Shown: positions 12,374 to 22,799, counted from the stretch's first letter. The stretch is DNA of 64,000 nt from Psoroptes ovis (GCA_002943765.1 PQWQ01000008.1:2108001-2172000); one strand, 5' to 3'. The notes: generated by a model from the sequence alone, not told the origin. A program made the numbers and translations.

Positions 12374-12458
12374 AATTTCAATTCTCAAATATTAAGAAGT
12401 TCTTATTTAACCCTTCCGCTACAGCAGCATTCAATGAATCAAGCATGGTAATTTGGTT

Positions 12459-13487
12459 TCAATTATTAGCATTATGTAATGCTTTAGCCATAAATAATTT
12501 TCCAATATTTTGTGTTGAATACAGCGATGATTGTTGACAAAAATTGAATGTTTGTGAATAATTCATCAAATTTTCCAAATGTTGTAATGTTGTCAATTGA
12601 AATGGTTTCAACAGTTTAGCCACTTCTTCTTCACTTAATGGTGGCAGCTTCGATAGTGAACGATTCATATTTTCACGTGCAATATCATGTTGTTTAATGA
12701 TTTGATTACTTAGATTCGATGATTGTTTATTAAGATCATCAACCGATTTAATGTGTGATTGAAGACTTTTTTCGACGACTGAAAATCCACCAATATCCAA
12801 CAATTGTTTACCGGCATCGATTGGCATATCTTCATCAATTTCCAACAACAATGCTTTACATAAATGTGAATTACGTATGTAGATTGGTATTTCTTCGAAA
12901 AAATTTTCAAATGACATTTTATTTGCCCGCAACACTTCAGGTTTGAAATCACCTTCTTTACATAAATTCATGGCCGATTTAGTCAAACGATATGCTTTCA
13001 GTGATAAAAATCCACGTTGTGTTCGAATCGGATCAAAAAGCAGTACAATCGATTCTTCGATTGAACTTTGATAAAGGAATTGTGCATCAATCGTTTCAAC
13101 TTTATTCAGCTGACTACCATATGGACTACATTGATACCAGCCAACTTGTAAATGATCAACGTTAACATTTTTCAAATAACGAATCATTGTGTATTGATAT
13201 TCGGTTGCTTCATCATTGTCGGCATCATTTTCATCGTTTGAACGTGGAAATGGAAAACAATTCGTAACCTCTAATGTATTACCAATAACCAAGCCGAGCA
13301 ATACACCTTGAGCATCACTCGAACTACCTTCTTCATGACAATGTTTTATTATTTTCAATATGACTAAACCATCAATATAAACACATTTTATTGGCGAATC
13401 TTTCGGTCCTTGCTTGCTTTGATGATGTTGTTGATGATGATCTCGTTGATGATGTTGTCGGCGATAATTTTGATTTTGATTGTACAT
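12459..13487 (-). CDS. EIF3H: Eukaryotic translation initiation factor 3 subunit H
   Basis: A single 1029 bp exon encodes 342 residues; human eIF3h is 352. After a Q/H-rich N terminus comes an MPN domain (VYIDGLVILKIIKHCHEEG, GVLLGLVIGN-LEVTNCFPFP, VDHLQVGWYQ, SIEESIVLLFDPI, LSLKAYRLT). The second half follows eIF3h (MSFENFFEEIPIYIRNSHL, PPLSEEEVAKL) and ends in QNIGKLFMAKAL. The MPN domain lacks the full JAMM metal-binding signature, as is usual for this non-catalytic eIF3 subunit. The protein is part of the eIF3 complex on the 40S ribosome and supports scanning and reinitiation. Its start lies 295 bp from the divergent PITHD1 start. Confidence 0.95.
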   Translation of the reverse strand: MYNQNQNYRRQHHQRDHHQQHHQSKQGPKDSPIKCVYIDGLVILKIIKHCHEEGSSSDAQGVLLGLVIGNTLEVTNCFPFPRSNDENDADNDEATEYQYTMIRYLKNVNVDHLQVGWYQCSPYGSQLNKVETIDAQFLYQSSIEESIVLLFDPIRTQRGFLSLKAYRLTKSAMNLCKEGDFKPEVLRANKMSFENFFEEIPIYIRNSHLCKALLLEIDEDMPIDAGKQLLDIGGFSVVEKSLQSHIKSVDDLNKQSSNLSNQIIKQHDIARENMNRSLSKLPPLSEEEVAKLLKPFQLTTLQHLENLMNYSQTFNFCQQSSLYSTQNIGKLFMAKALHNANN

Positions 13488-13782
13488 ATTCGATTATTTT
13501 TATTCAAGATTTAATGAAGATATTTTCAAACAATTATCAAAACTGGAAGTCTAAATGCTCAATGAATGAAAATCAAAACAAAGACATGCCACGCACACGC
13601 CGAAAAGCCAAATTTATACATTTGAAGTTATCAACTAAATATATCAACGTATCAACAAGGCATTTGTGAAATTGAAATACTTGAACTGTATATTTTTGAA
13701 AATTATTTCTATTTTTGTTTTTTTGATTGCATGTGATATGATTTAATGATTAATCAAAATCAATTCAATTCAATTCTAAATT
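13488..13782. promoter_or_regulatory. Shared divergent promoter region of EIF3H and PITHD1
   Basis: Only 295 bp separate the eIF3h start (minus) and the PITHD1 start (plus), so both promoters and 5' UTRs must lie here. It contains an ACGCACACGCCG stretch near 13593. No TATA box was recognised. Confidence 0.55.
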
Positions 13783-14529
13783 ATGTCTCGACAACATCAT
13801 TGTGATCATAATTGTAATGGACATGGCTCTATCGATGATTCCGAAAATACGGGCATCCTGTACAGTTTATACACTAAAATTGATCTGTCCAAATTAGAAT
13901 GTCTAAATGAAAGTGTTGAAGGCTCGGGCAAAACAGTATTTAAACCATGGGAAGAACGTTTAAATTTTGAAAAAGTGAGTCGAAATGGATTAATTTTCAA
14001 TTATTCTAATTATTTCTTGTTCAAATCAGTTTGTCGAGAGTGATTGTGATGAAGAACTATTGTTCAAAATACCGTAAGTATAAATTGATTCAATGACTGA
14101 CATCCATGAATAATGATTTGTATTTGGATTAGTTTCACTGGTAATGTCAAACTGAAAGGTATAATAATTATCGGTGGTGAAGATGAAACACATCCATCAC
14201 GACTGCGTATATTTAAAAATCGTCCAGATATGAGTTTTGATGATGCAAATTCAATGGATGCCGATCAAGAATTTGAAATAATGCAAGATCAAACCGGTAC
14301 ACTGGAATATCCGATGAAAATTGTTAAATTTTCAAACGTTTTCCATTTGACTATTCATATACCGAAGAATTACGGGGCTGACATGACCAAAGTTTATTAT
14401 ATTGGTCTCAGAGGTGAATTTTCTCCGACAAATCGTGATGCAATTTTGATAGCCAATTATGAACTGGCACCGAATCCAGCTGATTGTAAAAATAAATTGG
14501 AAGAAACAATGTTTCATCAAATACATTGA
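13783..14529 (+). CDS. PITHD1: PITH domain-containing protein 1, three exons
   Basis: Exons 13783-13974, 14030-14073 and 14133-14529 give 210 residues (human 211). The N terminus is His/Cys-rich (MSRQHHCDHNCNGHG), like the human HSHGGGGCRC start. The PITH domain follows: LYTKIDLSKLECLNES, GKTVFKPWEERL, FVESDCDEELLFKIPFTGNVKLKGI (rebuilt across both introns), MSFDDANS, YYIGLRGE, ANYELAPNPADC. The 44 bp middle exon is fixed by the FVESDCDEELLF block. The domain is shared with thioredoxin-like protein 1, whose PITH domain binds the proteasome. The function of PITHD1 is less clear. A poly(A) signal ATTAAA lies at 14572-14577. The gene ends 60 bp from the end of MRPL15. Confidence 0.95.
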
Positions 14530-14537
14530 TTGACCTT

Positions 14538-14577
14538 TTTATTGTTAATTACAAAGAATTCTTGAAGAATTATTAAA
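14538..14577. terminator. Crossed poly(A) signals of PITHD1 and MRPL15
   Basis: The minus-strand AATAAA (complement of 14538-14543) for MRPL15 lies just after the PITHD1 stop. The plus-strand ATTAAA (14572-14577) for PITHD1 lies just before the MRPL15 stop. Used as such, the two mRNAs would overlap by a few tens of bases. Confidence 0.45.
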
Positions 14578-14589
14578 CAAAAAATGAAA

Positions 14590-15589
14590 TTATTTACTAT
14601 AATATTCTCGATATTCATCATCGGTTGACTGCAGGATCTCCTTATCACGCATATTGACCAACCAACCTGGCTCCAGACCAAAGAAAACTTGTCTTTTATG
14701 TTTTTTCATTGTCATCATTGGATCGTCATTATCAGCTGGCAATTCATAGCCATATTTCTGTGCCAGCAGCTGTCGTTCACGTTCAATATCTTCAGCACTG
14801 GCTAAATATCCACGATTTCTTGGATCGGAATAATATTCGAATGCATCTTGTGGTGGTAAACTACGTTTTGGAATAGGCATGCCTTGTTGGAAAAATTTCA
14901 ATGGATTCGCCAGGGCATGAACACTTTTGATATCGAAAAAAGCCGTAGTTATACGGCCACCATTACGTTCAATGGCAGCTATAACAGGTTCATTTGCATA
15001 TTGTACTTCAATATTAATGCGGCTAACAAAATGATCCAGACCTTCATCTGTCAAATTAACACCATAATGTGATTCGAATGGATCGATTCGATAAAATTGT
15101 GAATTACAAAGTGATGCTAAATCAATTGGGGCCGAAGTATCAAGGACTCCATTATCAATCAGTAATTGTAATTGATACAAACTTAATGGTGGATATTGTC
15201 TTCGATGTCTATTGTTAATGAAAGATCGTATCAAAAGTAAGAATTGAAGACTATTGATTCGAAAAAAGAACTTGCCCAAAATTTCGGTAATAATTTTCAA
15301 TCGGAATCTTCAGGTAGAAAGGTGTACGGCCACCTTCATAACCTACGGGCCAAAATCGGTTTCGTTCACGATTACTTTTGTTAATCGCATATTCTTTACG
15401 ATAATCTTTGGTCGATTTACCTTTTGACTAGTCAAAAATGATTCAATCGATGAATTCAAAGGATAAATAGCTGCAAATGAATACAGAGCATACCTTTTTA
15501 ACTACATAAGGATCTCGAACCAAATTTTTCAAACTGACACGTGGCAAATATTTAAGTATTTTCAATGCTTTTTCGGTTGGTGAATTCAT
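14590..15589 (-). CDS. MRPL15: Mitochondrial large ribosomal subunit protein uL15m, three exons
   Basis: Exons on the minus strand are 15589-15494, 15427-15276 and 15208-14590, giving 288 residues (human 296). The N terminus reads MNSPTEKALKILKYLPRVSLKNL, matching the LPRVSLANL of MRPL15; then come GYEGGRTPFYLKIP, HRRQYPPLSL, ANEPVIAAIERNGG, TTAFFD, PIPKRSLPP, RGYLAS and FGLEPGWLVNM. Intron 1 is an ordinary GT-AG intron of 66 bp. Intron 2 (15209-15275) joins in frame only with a GC donor (GCAAGT), rebuilding NFGHRRQY; the GT two bases further in gives a frame clash. The protein belongs to the mitochondrial 39S subunit. It is convergent with PITHD1. Confidence 0.93.
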
Positions 15590-16015
15590 TGTTCATCGAT
15601 TGATGATCGGTTGATTTGAATCTAAATTTAGTAAAATAAATAAATAGAAAAGATTCAAAAATGTTTAGATAAACGCACGTGTAAACAGATGTTTTTCGTA
15701 AATATTGTTTTGAAGCATCTCTTTGAAAATGAACGGAACACGGCGAAAATGGCGTTTAAACTCTAATTTTGACGAGTAAAGTGAAAAAGTTTTCAAGCAG
15801 AAAACATTCGAAATTCGAATGGTAAAAATGTAAATATTTTTCATATTCATATGAATAAATAAATAAATATTCAAGTACCCCCAAAACCAAAAAAACAATC
15901 AAAACAACACGTGCCATTTTGGAATTAATTTGTAACAAAACAGAAAAAAAAATCTTTGAATTTCAATTAGTTTCATTTAGCAAAAAAAAAATTGGGCTAA
16001 AAATAAATGTAAATA

Positions 16016-16096
16016 TTAAGTTGTCCGAAAAGTTTTGGCCGATTTTCATATGCAACTCTATCCGATCAAGCCGAATGAACTTTTCGGACAACCTAA
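16016..16096 (+). mobile_element. TTAGGTTGTCC MITE, copy 2 (type B, forward)
   Basis: 81 bp from TTAAGTTGTCCG to CGGACAACCTAA, TA on the left. Internal part GGCCGATTTTCATATGCAAC...AAGCCGAATGAAC defines type B in forward orientation. Confidence 0.9.
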
Positions 16097-16305
16097 TCTA
16101 CATGATTAAATATCATCATCTTCATTCACTGAACGTGTGTCCGGTTCACTTGACTTTCGTCGTTGAATTCCAGGAACCAAAATTAGCCTACGGAACATTT
16201 AAGTACTTTTTCATTTCGGTTACAATTTTCAAGTGGCCATTCGAATAGGGGTTTTAAGGGCATATTATAAAATCTTCATTAAACAATTCGATGAATAAAT
16301 AAATA

Positions 16306-16385
16306 TTAGGTTGTCCGGAAAGTTTTGGCCGATTTTCATATGCAACTCTATTTATTAAGCCGAATCAACTTTTCGGACAACCTAA
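16306..16385 (+). mobile_element. TTAGGTTGTCC MITE, copy 3 (type B, forward)
   Basis: 80 bp with TA on both sides, only 210 bp from copy 2 and in the same orientation. Both carry the same internal TTTTCATATGCAACTC variant, suggesting a common recent source. Confidence 0.9.
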
Positions 16386-17419
16386 TAAATACAAGTTTGT
16401 GGCTAAATTCTTTGGGGCTAAATTGAAATATTGAAAGGCTATGGGCTTCGAATTTGGCAATCGTTCGTTCGTTTGTATAACAGATTTGTAACCGAACGTT
16501 CGAAAATCGAAGGTTATTGGTTGGTATGTGTTTAAATATAGAAATTTTCCCGAAATATTTTCCCTGAGTAATTTTTGTTTATTTATTTTACAAAGTAAAT
16601 TTCCCACGTTTTCGGAAGGTTTCCGTGAATCAATGATTTTCGGAGATTTTCGGAAATTTTCTGCGGTCAAAAACCGGTAATTTTCTCTGATGAAAAAGAA
16701 TGGATTAGGTATAATTAATTCCGATATCTTAATTAATCAAATTTTAATTAAAATCTATAGCCTTGTAATTGTAGGTTTTAGATTGCTTTGTTGATTTAAT
16801 TACATAATATGAGCTCGAATTTTCTTGAGAAAAATGGCCATTTTTTCGGGAATTTTTCCCTTGGTTCAACTTGCATTGTTTTGTACGACTCAGATCAAAT
16901 TGTATGTATGGCTATTGATATGTATGTATTTACACTGTTGTTTACCTTTGACCTTTTCGAATTTTTTTAGATTTACGAATTGAATTTCAATGAATACAAA
17001 ACAGTTGAATTGAATCGAAAATATGTCAAAGTGGTTTGAATTACATTCAAACAAATAAACACACAACAAACAAACAATTGAATTTGTGGTTTTCACCAAT
17101 TTCAAAGGTTTCAAATTTCACTCAGCAAAACAAAAACAAAAAAACATTTACACAAAATATCGAGACTATTGTGGTGGTGGTGCAGACCATATTGATCCAC
17201 GTCTTGGTCTATTGGTCTTGTCTGACGCGTTTTTTCCGAGTCAAAAACCTGATAAACTTTGAATTGGCTGAGCAAAAAAATAGACAAAAGACCCTTGAAT
17301 ACCGTATGATCAAGTCCATTGAAAATGTTACGTATTGAATTGTCAAAGATTTTTAATGATGAATTTTGGCGAAAAATTTCATGGGTATTATTTGGGACCA
17401 AATAATAGGGTCCAAAATA

Positions 17420-17502
17420 TTAGGTTGTCCGATAAGTTTTTGTCGATTTTCTCATTCATTTTCCTACAAATATAATCGGCAAAAACTTTTCGGACAACCT
17501 AA
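17420..17502 (-). mobile_element. TTAGGTTGTCC MITE, copy 4 (type A, reverse)
   Basis: 83 bp with TA on both sides; the ATAATCGGCAAAAAC arm is at the right. Its reverse complement aligns with copy 1. Confidence 0.88.
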
Positions 17503-18339
17503 TAGATAATGAATCAATGATTACAACAATAGCAGCAGCAGCAACGTCAACAAGCAAACAAACAAACAAATAAATGATAATTATCAATTATAATTAACTA
17601 ATTGAAAATCAACAACAAAACAGAGAGAATAATTGAAAATACATTATGAATGAATGAATCAATGAATCAACATTTGAATTACACACATTTGATTGGCAGT
17701 GTAAGTGTGCCTAGGTCTATTGTTATTTGCCATTATTTGGTCGTTTGTTTGTTATGAATCAATAATGATAATCAATGAATGCACAAATATTGAACATTAT
17801 TAACCAAATCAATTGTTTAATAAATAATAATGTTTATCTAATGGATTTTGGCTTTTTTGTCTTCAATTTTGTATTGTTTTCAATTCAATTCAATTCAATG
17901 AATGATGGCATCATGTCGCTGTTGGTTGGTTGGTTAACATTAGCCATTGAATAGGACCCATCAAACAAATAATAAACACGCGTAAATACATACATTGAAT
18001 GAATGGTGGATAGATAATGGATCAATTGTTCCTTTTAATTCGAATTTCGTTGATTTGTTGATTGAAAGTTCCATTGAAATCGAATGGTGCTGTACGATGT
18101 ATCCATACGTTTTCGTGGGAAAATTTCCCGAAAAATTTTATTTATTAATCAAAGAATTGAAATCAAAGATCAACCAATAATTGATTTTGATTATTGATTT
18201 GACCAAAATCATCCAAAATAATCGGAATAAATCAAATTCTTATCAAGATTCTTTCAAAATCAGATTTAAAATTTACCCAGTTATTTCGACAGCGACTTAC
18301 CCGTCAAAGTCGATATAGCTGATCCGAGCGGGACAACTC

Positions 18340-18380
18340 TTGGCGCTATTCATAATTGTAAAAGTCATGAATAGCGCCAA
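18340..18380. repeat. Perfect 14 bp inverted repeat with GGCGC core
   Basis: TTGGCGCTATTCAT (18340-18353) and its exact reverse complement (18367-18380) are separated by 13 bp. The right arm plus the next base gives GCGCCAAA, the E2F-type half of TTTGGCGC. The hairpin lies about 60 bp upstream of a TATAAAG box. It could be a regulatory palindrome or a small hairpin RNA. Confidence 0.6.
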
Positions 18381-18441
18381 AATTGACTAATTTCTGAGTC
18401 ATAAACGTTCGATTAGCATCTTCGAGCTATTGAAATTAGTA

Positions 18442-18727
18442 TATAAAGGCATTGATGCTGATCAACCAATTTAAATTGTGTCTTCCAAAATTTTGTGACG
18501 AAAATTACCCGAAAAATTTTCGAAAATCCAAGAAATTTTCTGGAAAAAAACTCAACGAAATTCCCTCGCAATTCTTCCATTGTCTTTCATCGTCATTTCA
18601 TTTGAATTTGTGAATTTGAGAACGCCAAAAATCAAACCAATTTCAAGCCCAATTCGCTCAGAATAATGACAACCAACCGAACCAAAATGGTCTCAATGGA
18701 CATATGATCGCAAATTTCGGGTAAGTA
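18442..18727 (+). promoter_or_regulatory. Candidate promoter with TATA box and downstream splice donor
   Basis: TATAAAG at 18442-18448 is followed about 275 bp later by a strong donor, GGGTAAGTAAAAG (donor GT near 18720), with no other gene nearby. This is what an unannotated first (non-coding or micro-coding) exon would look like, possibly an upstream AP-2 leader. No protein family supports it. Confidence 0.25.
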
Positions 18728-18951
18728 AAAGACCGAATTCGAATTTCGAATGAAAATTTCATTTCATTTTTTTTTCGCATTCGAAATTCGAATTATTCTG
18801 TATAAAAAAAAACATTCACAGTGAAATTACACTGAAAATAATTGCAATCGTAATAATAATGATTCGATTTTCGATTTCGTTAAATTATTTGCCCGTCGGC
18901 TAAAAATACCATTCTTTTTACCAATTTCATTTTCATTATTTTTTGGTTCTA

Positions 18952-19031
18952 ATAGATTGTCCGGAAAGTTTTTGCCGATTTTTCAATGATTTTCTACGAT
19001 ATAACCGGCAAAAACTTTTCGGACAACCTAA
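18952..19031 (-). mobile_element. TTAGGTTGTCC MITE, copy 5 (type A, reverse)
   Basis: About 80 bp. The left end is decayed (ATAGATTGTCCGG); the right end CGGACAACCTAA is intact and followed by TA. Internal GATATAACCGGC matches type A. Confidence 0.85.
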
Positions 19032-19689
19032 TATTTGAACATTAACAAGATGATGGAAATTTTGGTTCCAAAATGATCAAAGAAACAAATTCATTTCCAG
19101 TGTTTTTGGTGTATTTCAGGGACTTTTAGGGCCCCCACATCCCCACATATTCTATGCCATACGCTTGGCACACAATACATCTTATAACACCAACAGTGAT
19201 AAGACCATTATTTGAACAAATGACCATCTTTGATTTTGGACACACAGAAGACACAAGGCCTTTTGCCTTCTTTGAAATGTCAATTTTTGTAGATTTTGTG
19301 AATGCATTTGGCTGGTGGCTGGCGCTGGTGGATGCTTCAATTATCGATTGGAAGCATCCATTTTCATCCAATTTTCCATGATTCGAGGCCTTTCTCTTGG
19401 CTCTGCCTGCCTGGCTGGCTGGCAAATTCACCAGTAGAATTTCCAGCAATTTTCTCTGGTTCATTTTTCTGGAAATTTTCCATATTAAAATTTCGAGAAA
19501 ATGAACGAATAAATGAATTCAGTGAATTCTATTCGATTTGATTCATTCATTTGAATGAATGAATGAATTTTGGTGAATTTTGGGTACAAATATACGAACA
19601 AACGAACGTTATGATGATGATGAAATTGCCTTTAGGCCATTTTCACTTATTGTTATTCAGTGTTTCATATTCCAATTCCATTCGATTTA

Positions 19690-19769
19690 TTAAGCTGTCC
19701 CATAAGTTCTTGCGGTTTTTCGAATGAAAAAAAAATTGAAAAACGACAAGAACTTATGGGACAACCTAA
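19690..19769. mobile_element. TTAGGTTGTCC MITE, copy 6 (divergent type A)
   Basis: 80 bp with TA on both sides. Both arms carry the same changes from the family: GTCCCATAAGTTCTTG on the left pairs exactly with CAAGAACTTATGGGAC on the right. The centre is a poly-A stretch. Confidence 0.85.
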
Positions 19770-20201
19770 TATATTTTCATTCGATTCATTTTTCAGTGCA
19801 CCCGAAATAATAAATTTTTTGAATGAAATTTTGCTTTTCTCGGTGTATGATTGAAATATTCGAAGTACATTTTCCACTGTGCCAATGCGATTGAATGTCA
19901 TCTGAATATGCCAATTTCAATGCAGCAATTCGGCCATAGAATTTGGGCTCAGAATCATGGCCCTAGAATTGTTTGGTTCCGCGGGTTTTAATTAATTTTT
20001 TTTTTTTTTGGCCAAGATTTTCGCCAATTTTCGAATCTTTTGATCATCCAAAATGTGCATACGAACAGCAGCATTCGAATCATCGATAATTGATAATTAT
20101 TTTGTTGTCGTAGAGTTTTTTTCGGGCCGAAGAAGATTTTCCAAAGATTTGTTTACATTTTTCAGTGAGCTTTATTGAGTCTGCCGCAAGCGCATTGTTC
20201 G

Positions 20202-20211
20202 GCGCATGCGC
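20202..20211. promoter_or_regulatory. NRF-1-like palindrome GCGCATGCGC
   Basis: A perfect GCGCATGCGC core inside a CpG-rich patch (20184-20214) in otherwise AT-rich DNA. This is the consensus for NRF-1/Ewg-type factors. No gene start is recognised nearby. Confidence 0.35.
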
Positions 20212-20442
20212 GTTGTTTTAATGAGTATAAACAGTTACATTGTTATTATAACACAATAGAAAGCTTTATATTTATTTGAGCAATGTTTTGAGCTTACTTA
20301 CACACCGACAAACAAACAAACTCCGCCTCAAGTAACAAGCCATTAGCCAATCAAAAGGCGAAAAAAAAATGAGCCATTTTTTTCTCAGTGTTTGTTTATA
20401 GAGTTGCGCCATAGGCAATTTTTTGTGTATTATATAATGGTA

Positions 20443-20523
20443 TTAGGTTGTTCTAAAAGTTAATTCCGCTTAATCGAATAGAGTTGTTCATGAAAATCGG
20501 CCAAAACTTTCCGGACAGCCTGA
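20443..20523 (-). mobile_element. TTAGGTTGTCC MITE, copy 7 (type B, reverse)
   Basis: 81 bp, TA on both sides. Reads AATTCCGCTTAATCG...CATGAAAATCGGCC, the reverse of type B. Ends are TTAGGTTGTTC and CGGACAGCCTGA. Confidence 0.88.
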
Positions 20524-22763
20524 TATTTTGTTTTTTATCACATTTCCTTTTGTTTTATCTTTTGGAATTATCGTCTTTGAATGAATGAAACAAATAATGA
20601 CAAGAAATCCATTTGAAAAAAATCTAATGAATATTTATGTCAAATGAAGAAAACGCCTCAGCTGAGAGTGGCGAATATGAATCCCAAAAACATCATCATC
20701 ATCATCGATATTTTCGATGGCAAAAAAAACATCGATTTTCTTATCGATTATTTTTTTCAATGAAAAAAAATTCGAATTTCGAATCAATTTTCTCCGAATT
20801 TTTTCACAATTTCGGTTTTTCAATTTTCCAATTTTTGAATTTTTCCAGCTTTTTAAAGCCTTGAGCAATCTATGAATGTATATTCATTGAATTCATGTAC
20901 TAAGCATCCAAGTTTAACCAAAAAACTTCGAATAATCAAAGTGTATCGATTGTGTCTATATAATTTTCTAGCCAGGCAAACAAACAGTGGAAAAAACCGC
21001 CCTAAGCAATATTCGTACCCTTGTATCACTGCTGTTTTTGATGCTAGAAGCCGAATGAACGGTATCGAATGAAAAGAATCAACTCTAAGCACGGTGAATT
21101 TACCCCGTGAACCTTTTTAGCCGAAATGAAATCGAGGAAAACCCGTAGATTTTCCTTTTGGGACAAAAAAAAATTTCGAATGTTTGTATTACGGCGCATT
21201 TCACGAATGGAAAATTCCGCAAGGCGTTTTTTTTCGGCCAAAATTTATGGAACCGCCTTTGGAACCAAAGAGAATCCACAAATGACAGAACGAAAGACAG
21301 CAACAACAAAAGCAAAATAATGAATTTGAAGGCGTGTTTGAGGTTTGGGAAAAAACTGATGATGCTTCAAACGAAATTTGGGAAAAAATGGATGCGGACT
21401 TTGATTTCTCTCCATGTTCGAATCATTTGTCTACTCAAATCTACCATTCAAATCATCTTGATCCATTCAAAAATCATCCATAGTGAAAACACAGTTTTGA
21501 ACGGTTTGAATATTTGATTTCAGTCTATTCAATGATTTGATGATTTGCTGATGGTTGAATCATTCGAAAACAACGTATTTGTTTAATGATTAATTTGTGA
21601 CCGAATTTTTTTTACCATTTTTCACAATTCTACATGCAAATCGCTTGTGTTTTTCGATTGATTTTCATCAAAATTGACCAGTGAAAAGTGACCAGTAAAA
21701 CATCTTGAAATCATGATCAAAATATGGCGCAAAACTCGCCCCGAGTTTCTCCACTGGCAAAAATATTGTTGTCACTGCAGTGATTAGTGGCGCCCAGAGT
21801 TGGTTATAACCATCAATATGCGATAGATGAACGAGAGAGAAAACCTGAAAATAAGCAAGCAATGTAAGAGTCAATGATATGAAAAAGACATGAGAATTTT
21901 TCTTAAAGAAATTTACCAGTTTTCAATTTAGAATTTAAGAAAAATATTTGATTCATTTCTCAATCAATAAGCATATTCATATATGAGATATGGATGTCTA
22001 TATTTGATCAACTCTTTTTCATTCATCAGTGTTTGTGTCTCTTTCATCCGATCGATCAATCAATCATTGATCAATCAATATTTCTCTCATTTTTCAATCA
22101 GCCATCATCATCATCATTCAGGAGCCTAAAGGCGTTCATTTGTTTGTGTGTCTATTTATTTACTTATTTATGTGAATTCAACATTTCAATTCAATTCAAA
22201 AACATTTCGATTCATTTAAAACAATTCAAAATTCATCTAAAAAAAATTTAAAACTCGATTGATAATATGAATTATGAAATTTGTGAAAAAAATAATTTCA
22301 ATTATTTGTGTTCATTATACACCGATACAAACTCGAGTATTTCATTCAGCCTTTAAGCTCAGTGATATTCAACATTTCAGCCCAATGATTTGGCAATTTT
22401 CAACATTTTGTTTACCAGTGATTTTCAATGATTTTATTTTGTTGTAAAAAGTCCTTTGTATGTATTTGTGTATATGTGTACGTGTTCTATTTTTGTTGTT
22501 TTCTCGGTGGTGATTTATGCCTAATTCATCTAGTCATACATATCAATCAATTGATTATTTTGGCCGGTGAATATGTTTGTATTTGTGAATTATTATTTTT
22601 GATTATTTGAAAATATTTGTATATTATAATACATTCATACAACTTGAATCATATGAAATCAACCAATCATCGATTATTGATTGAATGAGCATCGATTTCA
22701 GTTATTTGAAAAAAAAACTGATCAACAAAATAATCAACCGAAACAATCCAAATCAACAAGAAA

Positions 22764-22799
22764 ATGTCATTTTTAGCACTTGATTCCTGTTCATGGCAG
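22764..22799 (+). CDS. TfAP-2: AP-2 distal alternative first coding exon (12 codons)
   Basis: ATG at 22764 opens 12 codons, MSFLALDSCSWQ, ending exactly at a consensus GTAAGT donor (22800) in phase 0. The AP-2 exon at 41344 also begins in phase 0 with DRRDLVSG. The joined junction WQ-DRRD resembles a known vertebrate TFAP2A alternative N terminus (MSILAKMGDWQ before DRHDG); this comparison is from memory of the family. The intron would be 18.5 kb. The isoform with this exon would be 715 residues. Direct evidence is only the ORF, donor, phase and resemblance; transcripts are not seen. Confidence 0.68.

Larger units (their letters stand above)
15590..22763. other. 7 kb gene-poor region upstream of the AP-2 distal exon
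   Basis: AT-rich sequence with six MITE copies and no convincing coding gene. Notable spots: a GC-richer palindrome, TATA-like box and splice donor between 18340 and 18730, a 339 bp minus-strand open frame at 19126-19464, and a GCGCATGCGC site at 20202-20211. A minus-strand frame of 53 codons from 15917 starts with a signal-peptide-like stretch, but nothing else supports it. Confidence 0.5.

Noticed and set aside
15756..15917. Minus-strand small ORF with a signal-peptide-like start (MARVVLIVFLVLG...)
   Set aside because: Only 53 codons, T-rich DNA naturally encodes hydrophobic residues, and no promoter, poly(A) or homology is visible. Kept only as a remark.
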